Part shown: piece by piece, positions 45,259 through 54,443 of the stretch | How the letters are laid out: the number at the start of each line of letters is the position of its first letter | How positions within the stretch are numbered: the first letter of the stretch is position 1 | NCBI RefSeq assembly: GCF_007754155.1 | Contig: NZ_CP037423.1 | Span: 248,001-312,000, forward strand | From: Stieleria neptunia | GTDB lineage: Bacteria; Planctomycetota; Planctomycetia; Pirellulales; Pirellulaceae | Reading direction: 5' to 3' | DNA: 64,000 nt | The notes under the pieces: generated by a model | Told to the model about the DNA's origin: nothing | Database searches by the model: none | Seen by the model: the letters and a program-made list of their open reading frames with translations, nothing else | Translations under genes and position numbers: made by a program

Positions 45259-46269
45259 CTAAGACGCGTAGGGCAGGCTGCCGTCACGACGTGCCGGTCG
45301 CATCCGCGGACGCGTGGGAACATGTCGGTCGGTCTCTTGCGTGTCGGCCGCGTCGATGCGGTTGAGGTGAATGTCCATCTGTGGATAGGGAATCCCGATG
45401 CCGACCGCGTCGAGTTGCCGTTTGATTTCCGCCGTCAAGGATTCGGTCAGTTTCCAATAGTCGGCCGACTTGACCCACATGCGGACTTTCCACTCCACGG
45501 CGCTGTCGCCGAGGTTGCCGAGGATGACAGCGGTGCCGCGGCCTTCGCCATGAATCGTCTCGTGCTGATACACGTCGGCGGCGGCTTGCAAGGCGTGTCG
45601 GGTTGCATCGATGTTCGCGTCATAGTCGACTCCGACGACCACCTCGACGCGGCGATGGGCGTGGAAGCTGATGTTTTCGATCGTGGCGCCGCTGATCGAG
45701 CTGTTGGGGATGATCAGTCGTCGATTGTCGGGGGTGTCCAGCGTGGTGGTGAACAGGTCGATTTCGTTGACCTTGCCCGACACGCCGGCGATGTTGACGA
45801 CGTCGCCGACTTTGAAGGGACGAAAGACAATCATCAAGACGCCGGCGGCAAAGTTGCTGAGCGTGCCTTGAAACGCTAAGCCGATCGCGAAGCCGGCGGC
45901 CGCCAAAATGGCTGCCATCCCGCCCAGCGGTGCACCTAGTTTGCTGGCCACCGCGGCGATCAGACTGAGCATCACGCTGTAGAAAATAGCGGTGCCCACG
46001 AACCGGCCGAACGTCTCGTCGATCCGCTCGCGGATCGGCCGACTGATGATTCGCGACAAGTACTTGGCGACGAAGTAGCCGCAGAAAATGACGGCCAATC
46101 CGAAGCAAGCTGGAACCAGATTGGGAATCACGGTCAATCGGAGGTACTCGCTCAGGCCCTGGAATTCACCGTTGAGCATTTGGCTGAGCACACCGTCCAG
46201 CGACGATTCGTTCGTCGTGTCGCCCGATGGTGTTTCTGTCGTCGGAATGATTGCTTCTGCCAGCAACAT
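45259..46269 (-). CDS. Small-conductance mechanosensitive channel (MscS family)
   Basis: A 336-residue inner-membrane protein from the ATG at 46269. Three membrane helices lie at ~45-145; the pore helix and beta-domain junction read LAAAGFAIGLAFQGTLSNFAAGVLMIVFRPFKVGDVV, the diagnostic MscS stretch, followed by TLDTPDNRRLIIPNSSISG. The C-terminal cytosolic alpha-beta domain includes GIGIPYPQMDIHLNRID. It releases solutes during osmotic down-shock. The last ~30 residues are basic (RPRMRPARRDG) and beyond the normal end of the fold. Confidence 0.95.
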   Translation of the reverse strand: MLLAEAIIPTTETPSGDTTNESSLDGVLSQMLNGEFQGLSEYLRLTVIPNLVPACFGLAVIFCGYFVAKYLSRIISRPIRERIDETFGRFVGTAIFYSVMLSLIAAVASKLGAPLGGMAAILAAAGFAIGLAFQGTLSNFAAGVLMIVFRPFKVGDVVNIAGVSGKVNEIDLFTTTLDTPDNRRLIIPNSSISGATIENISFHAHRRVEVVVGVDYDANIDATRHALQAAADVYQHETIHGEGRGTAVILGNLGDSAVEWKVRMWVKSADYWKLTESLTAEIKRQLDAVGIGIPYPQMDIHLNRIDAADTQETDRHVPTRPRMRPARRDGSLPYAS

Positions 46270-46353
46270 CGCGATTCATCCTTGAATGGCGAGAGAAAGT
46301 CCTGTTCGAGCCGGCTATACGAAATTTGCGCGGCCCGCGTAAAGTGCCGTTTT

Positions 46354-47226
46354 TCAATGACCGTTTTTCAAGTGCCGATCGGCGAAGTCCAGGTATTGCT
46401 GCCAGTCGTAGTCGGTCACGGCGTGTTTGCCGGATCGCAAGTGATAACCGATCGCGCCGCTGGCAATCGGTTGTTCGGCGGCGGGCATCTTGGCCGGCGG
46501 TGCGTCACCGCCCATGCCGTCGGTGCCCAGCAGACGGTAGACCGGATCGGCCGCCGCGGCCGCCAGGAATTCGCCCTTGGGATCGGCCCATTGATCCTCG
46601 GTCGCACTGGCCACGTAAACCGGACGCGGCGCGATCAAGGCGATCAACTGATGCTGGTCGACCGGACAGGCGGCTTCGTTTTCGTTGTACCGGGTGAACT
46701 GGTCACAGAACCAATGCGGGAACGACGTGTTGATGCGTCCCACCGTTTCACCGATCGCACGTCGCGACAGCGCGGCGCCGCCGCAGCCGGAATTGTTGCT
46801 GATGACCATCGCAAAACGCGGGTCCGAAGCGCCGGCCCACAACGCGGTTTTCCCCAGACGTGAATGACCGAGCACGGCGACCCTGCTGGCATCGATGCCC
46901 AGATCGGTCTCGGCTTCCAGACAATCGAGTCCGCGACTGAGCCCAAAGGCCCAGGCCGCGATGCTGCCCCAACGCGATTCCGGCGCGACGTGGGCGACTT
47001 GATCACCGAGCGTGCCATGGATGCCGTTTTGGAACCCGTCGTCGAAGTCCGGATCGATGTCACCGTAATAGATGGTCGCCAACGGATCCGGTAGCGTGTA
47101 ATCCGGAATTTTTGACTCGTCATAATTGGGTTCAAACCCGCTCACCGACCTGGCGGACGGACCGCAGGGCAAGATGAACATCCAACAACAAGCGATCAAG
47201 AAATGTGGGACGGTGAACCTATACAT
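46354..47226 (-). CDS. CE15 glucuronoyl-esterase-like protein with apparent internal deletion
   Basis: A 290-residue secreted protein; the ATG at 47226 has a perfect GGAGG nine bases upstream. The signal ([14 protein letters not shown]) leads into [16 protein letters not shown] and then, without the expected ~130-150 residues, straight into [16 protein letters not shown]. The rest is intact: nucleophile motif [34 protein letters not shown], and a C-terminal His in [18 protein letters not shown]15 enzymes split lignin-glucuronoxylan esters or act as acetyl esterases. With the N-terminal part of the alpha/beta-hydrolase core gone, activity is doubtful although the frame is open. Confidence 0.75.
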   Translation of the reverse strand: MYRFTVPHFLIACCWMFILPCGPSARSVSGFEPNYDESKIPDYTLPDPLATIYYGDIDPDFDDGFQNGIHGTLGDQVAHVAPESRWGSIAAWAFGLSRGLDCLEAETDLGIDASRVAVLGHSRLGKTALWAGASDPRFAMVISNNSGCGGAALSRRAIGETVGRINTSFPHWFCDQFTRYNENEAACPVDQHQLIALIAPRPVYVASATEDQWADPKGEFLAAAAADPVYRLLGTDGMGGDAPPAKMPAAEQPIASGAIGYHLRSGKHAVTDYDWQQYLDFADRHLKNGH

Positions 47227-47346
47227 TTCAATCAGCCTCCAAAAAAGTGCGTGCTTCAATCGCCCATGGTGAATCTCGGCCCGAGATTGTAGAACGTCTC
47301 GTCGGCGTCATGGACGGTTTCTATCCCCAAAACATGAAGATCCCCA

Positions 47347-47880
47347 ATGAACCAAGCAAACCATCTGATCGGGAACGTGATTTCAGCTTCGGCACGACTC
47401 GGACTCGGTTATGCCGAACGAATGCTGACCGATGTCAGCGCCGACCAATTCGCGAGATTTGCGACCGCGGATGGCCGCGTGATCGAGTCCAATCACCCCT
47501 GCTTCATCCTCGGTCACCTCAGTTTGTACCCCTCGCGAGTCGTCAGCGAACTGGGCGGGGATGCGTCGGCGATCCAGCCGACGGAGACCTTTCAGAAGGT
47601 GTTTAGCAAGGATGCCAAGTGCGTCGATGATCCCGACGGGACGCTGTACCCGAGCATGGACGAAGTCGTCGCGGCGTTTCGCAGCGGTTACGAAAAAGCG
47701 ATCGATGCCGTCGAGCAAGCCACCGACGATCAGTTCGTCGGCGAGAACCCCAACGAAGCGATGCGGGGCAAGTTTCCGACCATCGGCGCGGCGCACGCCT
47801 TTTATTTAGGCGGTCATGTCACCTTGCACATGGGCCAGTTCAGTGCCTGGCGACGGATGATGGGCTTGGGGCCGGCGTAG
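47347..47880 (+). CDS. DinB-like (DUF664) helical bundle protein
   Basis: A 177-residue protein from the ATG at 47347. Helices with conserved metal-ligand-type His residues are visible: HPCFILGHLSLYPSRVVSEL in the first half, and GAAHAFYLGGHVTLHMGQFSAWRRMMG near the end, the usual HxxxH-like C-terminal pattern of DinB-like proteins. These four-helix bundles often act as metal- or thiol-dependent transferases, though many have no known role. It is transcribed divergently from the CE15-like gene. Confidence 0.8.
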   Translation: MNQANHLIGNVISASARLGLGYAERMLTDVSADQFARFATADGRVIESNHPCFILGHLSLYPSRVVSELGGDASAIQPTETFQKVFSKDAKCVDDPDGTLYPSMDEVVAAFRSGYEKAIDAVEQATDDQFVGENPNEAMRGKFPTIGAAHAFYLGGHVTLHMGQFSAWRRMMGLGPA

Positions 47881-47901
47881 GGTCGCACGTCCGCACGACT
47901 T

Positions 47902-48111
47902 GCCAGCGGAACGGAGCGAGCGGGCTGTCGGTTTTGTGAGCCGCGACGCGTAAGCGGCCGGGCACTGCGACGAAAGCCCGAGGCCTTACGGCCAGCGGCT
48001 CACCATTCACTCAGCAGAACCCGACTAAATCGACAGCCCGCGAGCCATCCGGTGTGGTGAGGAACCGGAGGGCTCGCGCCCTGCCGCTAAAACCTCGCCA
48101 AACATGTGAAC
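47902..48111. repeat. Family A element, reverse orientation
   Basis: It contains the core palindrome GTGAGCCGC...GCGGCTCAC (47936-48003), flanked by GGCTGTCGGTTTT and AAATCGACAGCC. At its right end it has the outer arm CCGGAGGGCTCGCGCCCTGCC followed by GCTAAAACCTCGCCAAAC and GTGAAC. The left outer arm is truncated. It fills the space between two convergent genes. Confidence 0.85.
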
Positions 48112-48163
48112 GAAACGCGTCACCGCGATACCAACCGGACACGCCGACGAGGGCGTGATGAGC

Positions 48164-49555
48164 TTACTTTCCGATGCAAAATCGGCTGAAGACACGGTCC
48201 AAGATGTCATCGGTGTAAACCGCTCCGGTCACTTCACCTAACGCGGAGGCCGCCAGACGGAGTTCGGACGAAACGTATTCATGGCCGTCTCCGCCGCCGA
48301 CGTAGCCGATGGCCGATGCAATCGCCGTCTCGGCCGCGCGCAGGCTGCCCGTGCAGCGGGCCGCGGTTCCCAGGATCGAAACACCCTCGGAGGTATCCAG
48401 GGATTCGATCGCAGCGGTGATTTGCTGCCGTAGCGATTCAATCCCGGCGCCGGTCAACGCGCTGGTGCGGATCCATGGATCCGGCAGATCTTGTTCACCC
48501 GAGCAATCGCATTTCGTGGCCACCCACAGATCGATCGCCGGGCGTCGTTTTTCGTCGGCGAGCTGTCGCATCGCGCGGCACGTCGCCTGCCAATCGGACG
48601 ATGTGTGATCGACACACCACAGCCGGATGTCGGCGTCGCGGCCGGCGCGGTGCGCTTGCAGTTGAGCCTGATGCGAAATCTGTTCCAGGGACGAATCGCC
48701 GTCGGCGGTTTCGATCCCGGCGGTGTCGACCAGCACCACGTTGTGGTCGTCCCACTGCATCGGCACGGAAACCACGTCGCGCGTGGTGCCGGCTTGATCG
48801 GCGACGATCGCGGCGTCATGACCGGCCAGGACGTTCAGCAGTCGACTTTTGCCCGCGTTGGGTAACCCGCGCAAGGCGATGATCCATTGCGACTTGTCCC
48901 GTGTTCGCTGTGTCAATTGTTCCCGCGTCGTGGCCAGCGTGGATCGGATCGAATCCAGCCGTGCGACCAGGTCGTCATCGCTGATGAATTGAATGTCTTC
49001 GTCGACGAAATCCAGTCCGGCTTCGACGTCGGCCAACAGGTCCAACAATTGGCTCCGCATGAATTCCATCGGTCGCGAAAGGTTGCCGGCCAGCTGGCGT
49101 AGTGCATGATCGAGCGACCCTCGTCCTTCGGCTTCGATCACTCCCAAGACCGCTTCGGCTTGCGTCAAATCGAGCCGGCCTGCCAGGAAGGCGCGCAAGG
49201 TGAACTCACCCGGCCGCGCCGCACGAGCACCCAATTCGATGGCACGCCAGACGATCGCGCCCAGAATCGGCATCGAACCGAAGGTGTGGATTTCCAGCGA
49301 CGGTTGACCGGTGTAGCTCCGCGCCGTCGGCCAGACCAACGCGCGGACGGGGATCTCGCCGAGCGGATGGTCCAAGGCGATCGTGCCGTCGACGCAATGT
49401 GCGGATCGATCGCTCGTCGGCTCGATGCCCAGTTGTCGCGCGATCTCCATCGCCTGCACGCCCGAGAACCGAACGGCGCCGCGGGGGGCCGGTGTGGTGG
49501 AGGATCCGATCGCGACAATCGTGTCCTCGGTCTCGATAGCGCCGGTGAATCCCAT
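48164..49555 (-). CDS. mnmE: tRNA uridine-5-carboxymethylaminomethyl modification GTPase MnmE
   Basis: A 463-residue cytosolic protein from the ATG at 49555. The N-terminal folate-binding domain has DTIVAIGSS, GAVRFSG and a RPGEFTLRAFLAGRLDLTQAEAVLGVI segment. The G domain carries P-loop LRGLPNAGKSRLLN, GTTRDVVS, DTAGIE and a base-recognition VATKCD (T in place of the usual N). The C-terminus ends FCIGK, the essential C-[IL]-G-K. With MnmG it modifies the wobble uridine of several tRNAs. It follows the DsbD-like gene by 10 bp on the same strand; the pairing appears to be only positional. Confidence 0.97.
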   Translation of the reverse strand: MGFTGAIETEDTIVAIGSSTTPAPRGAVRFSGVQAMEIARQLGIEPTSDRSAHCVDGTIALDHPLGEIPVRALVWPTARSYTGQPSLEIHTFGSMPILGAIVWRAIELGARAARPGEFTLRAFLAGRLDLTQAEAVLGVIEAEGRGSLDHALRQLAGNLSRPMEFMRSQLLDLLADVEAGLDFVDEDIQFISDDDLVARLDSIRSTLATTREQLTQRTRDKSQWIIALRGLPNAGKSRLLNVLAGHDAAIVADQAGTTRDVVSVPMQWDDHNVVLVDTAGIETADGDSSLEQISHQAQLQAHRAGRDADIRLWCVDHTSSDWQATCRAMRQLADEKRRPAIDLWVATKCDCSGEQDLPDPWIRTSALTGAGIESLRQQITAAIESLDTSEGVSILGTAARCTGSLRAAETAIASAIGYVGGGDGHEYVSSELRLAASALGEVTGAVYTDDILDRVFSRFCIGK

Positions 49556-49565
49556 TGCCAGGCGA

Positions 49566-52358
49566 TCAGTGACTGGAAGTGACCGCGGGATCCGGCTTGG
49601 ATGTCAAGCGCGCGGCTTGGCCCGACGAACGCGACGCCATCGATGCCCCCATGCTGGGGCCGGCCTGCTTCAACGCATCGAGAACCATCGATTGTGTCAC
49701 GATATCACGCAGCACGATCGGCTTTTCCGGCGCGGTTCCCGGATAGATCGCCAACAACGGGATCGATTTGCTGCCGAATTCCTTTTCCAGCTTTTCGACG
49801 ATGTCTTCGGGCAGATCGGTCATGTCGGCCAGCATCGGAACCGCATCCAGCTCGTCGAGCAACTCGCTCGTCGGCTGGGTGTCCAGTGCGATCTGGGTGT
49901 TCAAAATACAGTTGGGGCACCAGGCCGCGGTGAAGTCGAGCATCACGGTGCGGCCGGCCGCCTGGTGTTCCTGAAGCCGTTCTTCGTCGAACTTTTCCCA
50001 GCGGACGTGGTCGTCGGCGACGTACTGGACTTCACCGGGGCCGATCGTCGGAGCCGGGTTGCGTTCCAGGTACGCGAACCCGAACCAGCCGATCGCAACG
50101 GCGCTGGCGATGCCGAGGGTCCAGCCTTGCAATCGTTTTTCAATCGTTTGCCACGGCGGGACTTTTCCGATCACCCAGCAGCCGAACCAGACGCCGATCA
50201 GTGTCACAAAGACCGCCAATTTTTGCTCATCGCTGAATTGGTTGAAGAAGTAGGCGACGGTTCCCAAGAACAGGAACGCCAAGAACTCTTTCAGCGTCAC
50301 CATCCAGTTCCCCGGCTTGGGCAGAAAACCGACCAGCGACGGAAACAATCCCAGCAGGATGTAGGGCAGCGACATGCCCAGGCCGACCGTCATGATGACG
50401 AGCGCCGATTCGACGGAATTGAGATAGATCGTGTATCCCAGCGCGACGCCGAGGAACGGGCCACTGCACGGCGTCGCCAAGATCGTGGCGAAGGTTCCGG
50501 TGAAGAACGCGCCGCTCAACCCTTCTTTGCTCTGCAGGTTTTCTGACGATTTACCGGTCGCCAGCCCCGGTGTCGGCAATTCCCAAACACCCAGGTACGA
50601 CAGCGCCAGGGCGAAGATCATCACCGTCAATCCCATTCGCACCGGGAAGTAAGCGAACTGTTGGCCCCAGCCGAACGAAAAGACCACCGCCAGCACGGCC
50701 AGGCCGGCGAACACGGTCATGATGCCCGCGACATAAGCGAAGTTCAACAGCGCGACGCGGCGGCGGTCTTCGCCGGCCTGTTGAACGAAGCTCAACACCT
50801 TGATCCCGATGACCGGCAAGACGCAGGGCATGAAGTTCAAGATGAACCCGCCACAGAGTGCCAACAGCAAAATGAAGGGGAGCGATGCTTTCGGGATGTC
50901 GCCGGCCGTTGCGACCGCATTCGGATCGGCATTTTCGGTCGGTTGGGTTTGGGCGACCGGATCGGCCGGCTGCGTCGCGGGTGCGTCGGGGATCGCGTTG
51001 TCGGGTGCCGTGATGTTGACGCCGGGTTGCCCAGCCGTCGGTTCCTCCGCGACTTTGTCCAAGTCGTCGACCCACTTCGTTTCCGCCGCCTGATCGATTG
51101 CGGTGACAAACTTGGCGGACTTGATCTCCAACGGACCGAGCGTCGCGTCGGCTTCGGCGGCAACCTTCACGACCGCGCTAAATTCGAACGCCATCGGTCG
51201 CAGACAACTTTTGTCGGTGCATGCTTGATAGCAGACATAGCCTTGGATCGGATAGTCGCCCGGCGCCGTCCCCGCGGGGACTTTGATCGGCAGCGACCAA
51301 GTCACTTGGCCCTTGTAGTACTTGACCGGTGGCGTGTCGGGCACGCCCGGGATGGAGGGGAACAGCGACTTGGAAATGATCGGCTGGTTGGCTTTGGGGG
51401 AACCGACCAACAAGCCGCTCTTTTCGGTGACGACAAAGTTGGTCGACGATTCGGAATCATCGACGACGCCCTGGTAGACATGGAAGTCGGCTTCGGGGGT
51501 GGCGCGAAAGACCAACTGGCCACGCTCGCCTGCGACGACCGACGAGGACACGCCGGCGGTCCAAGTGACGTCGTAGTCTCCGTCACGAAACGTGGTCGGC
51601 TTGGCGTCCGGGGCGGCCAGCAACTTGGCAGCCGTTTCCGCCGCAACGGGGTTCGCCACAAATGATTTTGCCGCGTCGCCGCCTGGTTCGACGGACGTCT
51701 TGTCCGGTCCGGCGAAGGTGGCGGTCAGGGTTTCGTTGGCCGGTAAACACGACCCGCTGGTCTGACACACCAACGCGTTGACGTCGACCTTGATCGGGTC
51801 TTGGAACCCGGCGGGGATCTTGATCGGAGCCGACCAGCGGACGACGCCTTCGTGTTCTTCGATCGTCACACCCGGGTACACATCCGAGACGCTTTTCGTC
51901 GGCGGTTCATCGGGTTTGAACTTGCCGGCAATCGATACCGTCTGGGGAGACGCGATCGAAAACTTGGTCGCCAACGGACCGCCGGGCGGTTGGGTGGTTG
52001 AATAGATGTGCCACGCACGACCCACCGTCGCTTCGATGTCCAGTCGTCCCCGCTGACCGTCGGTGACATAGCTGGCCGTCCAACTGACCGGGTCTTGCTG
52101 GGCATCGGTCAGCCCGCCAAAACTGATGCCGCCGAAGACGTCACCGGACTGGTCCAGCGCCGATGCATCAAAGGTGCCTTGGGCGAACGCACTCGGTTGA
52201 CCCGCCGGGACGAGACCGAGCAGTGCCGCACCCAAGACGGCGACACCAAGCACCGCCGCACGAAGCGCAGCCACACCCGACGCAGCGGTGGTGAGCGAAG
52301 CCGCCCGGGAGGCTCTGTCCAAAGACGTCGTGGTCATATAGGGATGATTTCTTTTCAT
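49566..52358 (-). CDS. DsbD-like thiol:disulfide interchange protein
   Basis: A 930-residue protein. A signal (to ~60, AFAQ) precedes two DsbD-alpha-like domains (~85-220 with VCQTSGSC, ~260-400 with YVCYQACTDKSCLRP), a low-complexity T/P/A linker (~430-490), the eight-helix membrane unit (~490-740) with its cysteine pair in NFMPCVLPVIGIKVLSF and LATPCSGPFLGVAL, and a C-terminal thioredoxin-like domain with FTAAWCPNCILN. It moves reducing power from the cytoplasm to the periplasm, for cytochrome c maturation and similar tasks. The duplicated N-terminal domain makes it longer than E. coli DsbD (about 570 residues). Confidence 0.92.
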   Translation of the reverse strand: MKRNHPYMTTTSLDRASRAASLTTAASGVAALRAAVLGVAVLGAALLGLVPAGQPSAFAQGTFDASALDQSGDVFGGISFGGLTDAQQDPVSWTASYVTDGQRGRLDIEATVGRAWHIYSTTQPPGGPLATKFSIASPQTVSIAGKFKPDEPPTKSVSDVYPGVTIEEHEGVVRWSAPIKIPAGFQDPIKVDVNALVCQTSGSCLPANETLTATFAGPDKTSVEPGGDAAKSFVANPVAAETAAKLLAAPDAKPTTFRDGDYDVTWTAGVSSSVVAGERGQLVFRATPEADFHVYQGVVDDSESSTNFVVTEKSGLLVGSPKANQPIISKSLFPSIPGVPDTPPVKYYKGQVTWSLPIKVPAGTAPGDYPIQGYVCYQACTDKSCLRPMAFEFSAVVKVAAEADATLGPLEIKSAKFVTAIDQAAETKWVDDLDKVAEEPTAGQPGVNITAPDNAIPDAPATQPADPVAQTQPTENADPNAVATAGDIPKASLPFILLLALCGGFILNFMPCVLPVIGIKVLSFVQQAGEDRRRVALLNFAYVAGIMTVFAGLAVLAVVFSFGWGQQFAYFPVRMGLTVMIFALALSYLGVWELPTPGLATGKSSENLQSKEGLSGAFFTGTFATILATPCSGPFLGVALGYTIYLNSVESALVIMTVGLGMSLPYILLGLFPSLVGFLPKPGNWMVTLKEFLAFLFLGTVAYFFNQFSDEQKLAVFVTLIGVWFGCWVIGKVPPWQTIEKRLQGWTLGIASAVAIGWFGFAYLERNPAPTIGPGEVQYVADDHVRWEKFDEERLQEHQAAGRTVMLDFTAAWCPNCILNTQIALDTQPTSELLDELDAVPMLADMTDLPEDIVEKLEKEFGSKSIPLLAIYPGTAPEKPIVLRDIVTQSMVLDALKQAGPSMGASMASRSSGQAARLTSKPDPAVTSSH

Positions 52359-52417
52359 AGTGATCGTATCGTCACGGTGATCGCCCCCACGAGTTTACTT
52401 GTGGCGGCTAAAAAACG

Positions 52418-53545
52418 TCAACGTTTCGTTGGTCCATCAACTGATTCGATTAATCGGTCCAGCCGCCGAGACACAAGCTGCAAATCAGGGAATTGTCTCG
52501 ACTCGCCGACGAGCCAGACGACCCAATTTGCCAAGCTGATCCAGAGTGAGGTCTCGGCGAGCGTCAGTACCAGTGTACGAAACTCTGGAGCATCAAGCTC
52601 TGGGATGCCTGACTTTGGGAGACCTGACCCTGGGATGCCGGACGTCGGGTCCGCAGCCGATGCGGCGTCGAACTGGCGGGAGGCCGACTGCCTGAACAAT
52701 GGCGTTGTGGGCCGGTAATCCGCCAAGATTCGATCGATGGTCTGCGCCGGGGCAATGCGAAACTGTGAAAAACTCGTCGCCCAGCGGGCCAGGTCGACCG
52801 CAACGGTGTCGACCCGCAGGGCGTCGAAATCAATGATTCCGACGACTTTTTCCGCTGAAAACAGCATGTGCTCGCGGTGAATGTCCCTGAGAACGTACTG
52901 CAGGGGAAACTCCTGGTCGGCCAGCGGCGTCAGGGCGCGGGTCAATCGTGGGGCCGTCGTCGGCCAGCGTTGTTGCAGCAACCGACAGGCCCGGACCAGG
53001 GCGGCGGCCACGCTGGGGTGAACCCGGCCATCCAGATCCGTCGCCAGGCAACCGGGCAGATGCTGGTTCAGCCAGGCGAGACGCTGCAGCCGCTCGGCGA
53101 TCGCGGGGGCGGGTTGATGCCAGCGGCCCAATCGCCCCAACGCATCATGCAAATGGGCAATCGCCACGGCACCCTCGCCGATCGACCGCAGCGGTGCGTC
53201 ATCCTCAAGCGGCTGTCCGGGCATCCATGTCGCCAGTTCCCAGATTCGTCCCGCGGCGTCGATCGCCAGTGACGCATTTGCTAGCGACGCATTGGCCAAC
53301 GACGAGCCGTGGGGATCGATCGGTTTGTATTGAGGTAGCAACTCGAGCGTGGATGCGACTGCCGAGACGACCGAGTGGATTTCGTGGACGCGTTCCACGG
53401 CGGTGCCATCGGGCCAGCAGCGCAGCACCAGCGTTTCGGATCCGCTGCAACGAAACACCCGCGCGCCGCTGAAGCCGGGCGGCAGCGGCGTGATCGATGT
53501 CACACCCTGTCGTTGCAAACCGCTTCGAATCTCTGCAGGGATCAT
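52418..53545 (-). CDS. Phosphotransferase-fold (APH-like) protein
   Basis: A 375-residue cytosolic protein from the ATG at 53545. The kinase-like fold is suggested by GFSGARVFRC (nucleotide loop), LVLRCWP, ELATWMPGQPL, YVLRDIHREHMLF (catalytic loop, H-R-E-H replacing the usual H-x-D) and VVGIIDFDALRVDTVAVDLARW (metal-binding Asp). It contains two 15-bp tandem repeats in frame: SLANASLANASLA near residue 80 and GIPGSGLPKSGIPELDAP near residue 300, both in likely loops. The substrate is unknown; aminoglycosides, homoserine or choline are possible for the family. Confidence 0.75.
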   Translation of the reverse strand: MIPAEIRSGLQRQGVTSITPLPPGFSGARVFRCSGSETLVLRCWPDGTAVERVHEIHSVVSAVASTLELLPQYKPIDPHGSSLANASLANASLAIDAAGRIWELATWMPGQPLEDDAPLRSIGEGAVAIAHLHDALGRLGRWHQPAPAIAERLQRLAWLNQHLPGCLATDLDGRVHPSVAAALVRACRLLQQRWPTTAPRLTRALTPLADQEFPLQYVLRDIHREHMLFSAEKVVGIIDFDALRVDTVAVDLARWATSFSQFRIAPAQTIDRILADYRPTTPLFRQSASRQFDAASAADPTSGIPGSGLPKSGIPELDAPEFRTLVLTLAETSLWISLANWVVWLVGESRQFPDLQLVSRRLDRLIESVDGPTKR

Positions 53546-53615
53546 CGTCGAATGGGTTGGAGGGTGCGGCGACCGGAGGGCTCGCGCCCAACGCCATCTC
53601 GTTTGACGTCAAGCG

Positions 53616-53829
53616 GTGTGTTGATTGTTAGCGGTAGGGCGCGAGCCCTCCGGTCTTTCACGATGTTTTTGAAGCCCGACCGGACGGCTCGCGGGCTGTC
53701 CATTTTGTGAGCCGCGACGCGTAAGCGGCCGGGCACTGCGACGCTGCCCGAGGCCTTACGGCCAGCGGCTCACCATTGACTCAGCAGATCCCGACTAAAT
53801 CGACAGCCCGCTCGCGCCGTTCCGCTAAC
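53616..53829. repeat. Family A element, nearly full length
   Basis: From left to right: TTAGCGGTAGGGCGCGAGCCC, CTCCGGTCTTTCACG, GGCTCGCGGGCTGTC, core palindrome GTGAGCCGC...GCGGCTCAC (53707-53773), AAATCGACAGCCCGC and CGTTCCGCTAA. The orientation is the same as at 31472, but the outermost GTGAAC ends are not recognisable. It lies between the tsaE end and the phosphotransferase start, both on the minus strand; the rest of the 53546-53881 gap has only an extra GAGGGCTCGCGCCC. Confidence 0.88.
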
Positions 53830-53881
53830 TCCTTCAATGCCAAAGTCGATGGCATAGAAGCATAGAACTCGCGGCTTGCTA

Positions 53882-54391
53882 CTACCGCGACATCGCATCG
53901 GCGAGTGCATCGAGCGGGCGTTCGAGTTCCGTGTTTTGGGTGGTCAGCGTGATCAATCGGTGCGGCGCGGCGTCGGCGTCCGAGGGGGCGACATCGATGT
54001 GGATCCAAAGTGTTTCCGGCGGCAGCACGGCTTCGACGCGATCGGCCCACTCGATCAGAACCCAGCTGTCTTTGAAATCGAACAATTCTTCCACGCCCAA
54101 TTCCAAAAACTCGTCTTCGTCGCTCAGCCGATACGCGTCGAGGTGATGCAGCCGAATCGGTCCGGCGGCAAGTTTTGCCTGGTAGCTGCATAGCAGCGTG
54201 AACGTGGGACTGGTGACGTCTTCGGGATCGACGCCCATCGCCCCGGCAAGGGCTTGGGTCAACGTCGTCTTTCCCGCCCCGAGCGTGCCGACCAACCCGA
54301 TGACCAGCTGGGCGGGAAAATGTCGCGTCAGCTGGCCGGCCAATTGGTGGAGCCGTTGAAGGTCGATGTTGTGGAGCGTTCGGGTTGGCAT
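53882..54391 (-). CDS. tsaE: tRNA threonylcarbamoyladenosine biosynthesis ATPase TsaE
   Basis: A 169-residue cytosolic protein from the ATG at 54391. Walker A is GTLGAGKTTLTQALA, followed by VTSPTFTLLCSYQ, HLDAYRLSDEDEFLELGVEE and VLIEWADRVEAVLP, all typical of TsaE. It assists TsaB-TsaD in making t6A on ANN-decoding tRNAs; the partners are not in the window. Length and motifs are normal. Confidence 0.97.
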   Translation of the reverse strand: MPTRTLHNIDLQRLHQLAGQLTRHFPAQLVIGLVGTLGAGKTTLTQALAGAMGVDPEDVTSPTFTLLCSYQAKLAAGPIRLHHLDAYRLSDEDEFLELGVEELFDFKDSWVLIEWADRVEAVLPPETLWIHIDVAPSDADAAPHRLITLTTQNTELERPLDALADAMSR

Positions 54392-54400
54392 GTTTAAATT

Positions 54401-54423
54401 GACAGGCTGGAAGCCTCTCCCAC
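54401..54423. repeat. Family D repeat, single unit
   Basis: GACAGGCTGGAAGCC followed by TCTCCCAC, between the SHD1-like gene's end (54444) and the tsaE start. It is 20 bp past the upstream gene's stop codon, the usual position for this family. Confidence 0.88.
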
Positions 54424-54443
54424 TTTGTCGGAAACGATTGGGA

